38,720 nt of DNA from Aridibacter famidurans (lineage in GTDB: Bacteria > Acidobacteriota > Blastocatellia > Pyrinomonadales > Pyrinomonadaceae). A model generated the notes under the pieces. It worked only from the letters and a program-made list of their open reading frames with translations. It was not told where the DNA came from and did no database searches. The stretch spans positions 1-38,720 of the forward strand of contig JAGFIQ010000070.1 in NCBI GenBank assembly GCA_024103495.1, written 5' to 3'. Of the stretch, positions 37,988 through 38,720 are shown piece by piece. Made by a program: the position numbers and the translations under genes. Within the stretch, counting starts at the first letter, position 1; each line of letters opens with the position of its first letter.

Positions 37988-38720
37988 ATGGACCGAAAAG
38001 ACCTCGCCCAAAGGCTTGTTTCCGAGGCCGACGCTTCGGAAATAGACAGGCTGCTCGCGGCCGATCCATCGCTCGCCGACAGGGCTCTCGCCGGCGAGCT
38101 TAAGGACATCTGCTACGCGACCTGGAATTCCGAACCCGCAAAGGCACGCCGTGCATCCGCCGCCGCCGATTCCCTTGCCGCTCTGAACCGCGATCCCGAG
38201 ATCGAAGCCACCGCGGACTGGATCCGGGGCATTTCCGAGCTCACAAAGGGCGAGCTAGAAGCCGCCGTTGAGAATATCGAGAGTTCGAGGCAGAGGTACT
38301 CCCGGATGGGCAAGGATCCCGACGCCGCCCAGGCGACCGTCGCGATGCTCATCCCGCTGGCATTGCTCGGTCGTTACGACGATGCCATCGAGGCCGGTTC
38401 ATCTGCCCTGAAGGTCTTCGAAAGCGATGGTGACGAACTCGCGGCAGGAAAGATCGAGCTAAATCTAAGCAACATCGCCTCGCGTCGCGGGGACCACAGG
38501 GCCGCCGAAGAATTCGGCATATCGGCGAGAAAACGCTTCATACGCGCGGAAGAACCGGAATGGCGGACGCTCGCCGAGAACGACCTTGCAAACACCTACG
38601 TCGAGCTGAACAAGTTCAGGAAGGCCGAGAAACAATATCTCAAAGCGCTCGAATCTGCCCGCGGGGAAGGGATGTCGGTCACCGAGGCCGAGATCGAGGC
38701 GTGCCTCGGAAACCTGGCGA
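37988..38720 (+). CDS. TPR-repeat protein, cut by the right edge
   Basis: The open frame from ATG 37988 runs 244 codons to the window end without a stop. It starts MDRKDLAQRLVSEADASEID and contains helical repeats fitting tetratricopeptide units from about residue 35 on, e.g. A-A-V-E-N-I-E-S-S-R-Q-R-Y, A-L-L-G-R-Y-D-D-A-I-E-A, L-S-N-I-A-S-R-R-G-D-H-R-A-A-E and L-A-N-T-Y-V-E-L-N-K-F-R-K-A-E. TPR proteins next to ECF sigma genes in such bacteria often end in a CHAT (caspase-like) protease domain. That would lie beyond the window and is not seen. It is cytoplasmic, with no signal peptide. Confidence 0.85.
   Translation, partial: MDRKDLAQRLVSEADASEIDRLLAADPSLADRALAGELKDICYATWNSEPAKARRASAAADSLAALNRDPEIEATADWIRGISELTKGELEAAVENIESSRQRYSRMGKDPDAAQATVAMLIPLALLGRYDDAIEAGSSALKVFESDGDELAAGKIELNLSNIASRRGDHRAAEEFGISARKRFIRAEEPEWRTLAENDLANTYVELNKFRKAEKQYLKALESARGEGMSVTEAEIEACLGNLA

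Overview
The window reads as a chromosomal segment of a moderately GC-rich Gram-negative bacterium. Evidence for an outer membrane includes an MtrB/PioB-type beta-barrel, a lipoprotein and Tat/Sec exported proteins. Paired DUF1800/DUF1501 proteins, ResB-type cytochrome c maturation, an ECF sigma–TPR module and abundant short palindromic intergenic repeats suggest an Acidobacteriota member, perhaps Blastocatellia/Pyrinomonadales. That assignment is inference from gene content, not from a marker gene.

Region 1 (1-3900) is a mobile-element graveyard. It holds the start of an IS3 OrfA at the left edge, an IS21-type end pair enclosing a dead IS3 transposase, a truncated IstB, and two inverted IS3 OrfA stubs bracketing a small secreted-protein gene. 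Palindromic repeats surround these.

Region 2 (3946-9666, minus strand) holds two probable transcription units. The first is a putative nitrosative/anaerobic stress operon (DUF7009, frameshifted DUF5335, small coiled-coil protein, Ric Fe-S repair protein, YwiC-like membrane protein) behind an FNR-like box. The second encodes ResB, a TPR protein and a Crp/Fnr regulator. Region 3 (9816-14285, plus strand) encodes two tandem paralogous nine-haem cytochromes, a mono-haem cytochrome c and a three-TM NapC/NrfH-like protein with eight haem motifs. After pyruvate phosphate dikinase come the minus-strand genes for a DmsE/MtrA-type decahaem cytochrome and an MtrB/PioB barrel, then a cyclic-nucleotide-binding-domain-only protein and an Fnr-like regulator with N-terminal cysteines.

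The five cytochromes together carry 37 haem motifs. They could form a route from the quinone pool through inner-membrane and periplasmic carriers to an outer-membrane porin-cytochrome conduit. A palindrome TGTGAC-N4-GTCACA (or a close variant) lies between resB and the first nine-haem gene, upstream of the decahaem gene (with a second site 22 bp away), and upstream of the domain-only protein. This ties the two halves into one candidate regulon. It is the strongest 'system' signal in the window.

Region 4 (22481-38720) is mostly metabolic and housekeeping: LarA-like racemase, DUF1800/DUF1501 exported pair, a tiny DUF4157 protein, S1/P1 nuclease, M20 peptidase overlapping a beta-class DNA methyltransferase, formate-tetrahydrofolate ligase, exonuclease III, and a flavoprotein closely resembling iodotyrosine deiodinase. 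It ends with an ECF sigma factor, a beta-rich small protein and a TPR protein cut off by the right edge. Several dispersed repeat families occupy the gaps. No rRNA, tRNA or CRISPR was found.
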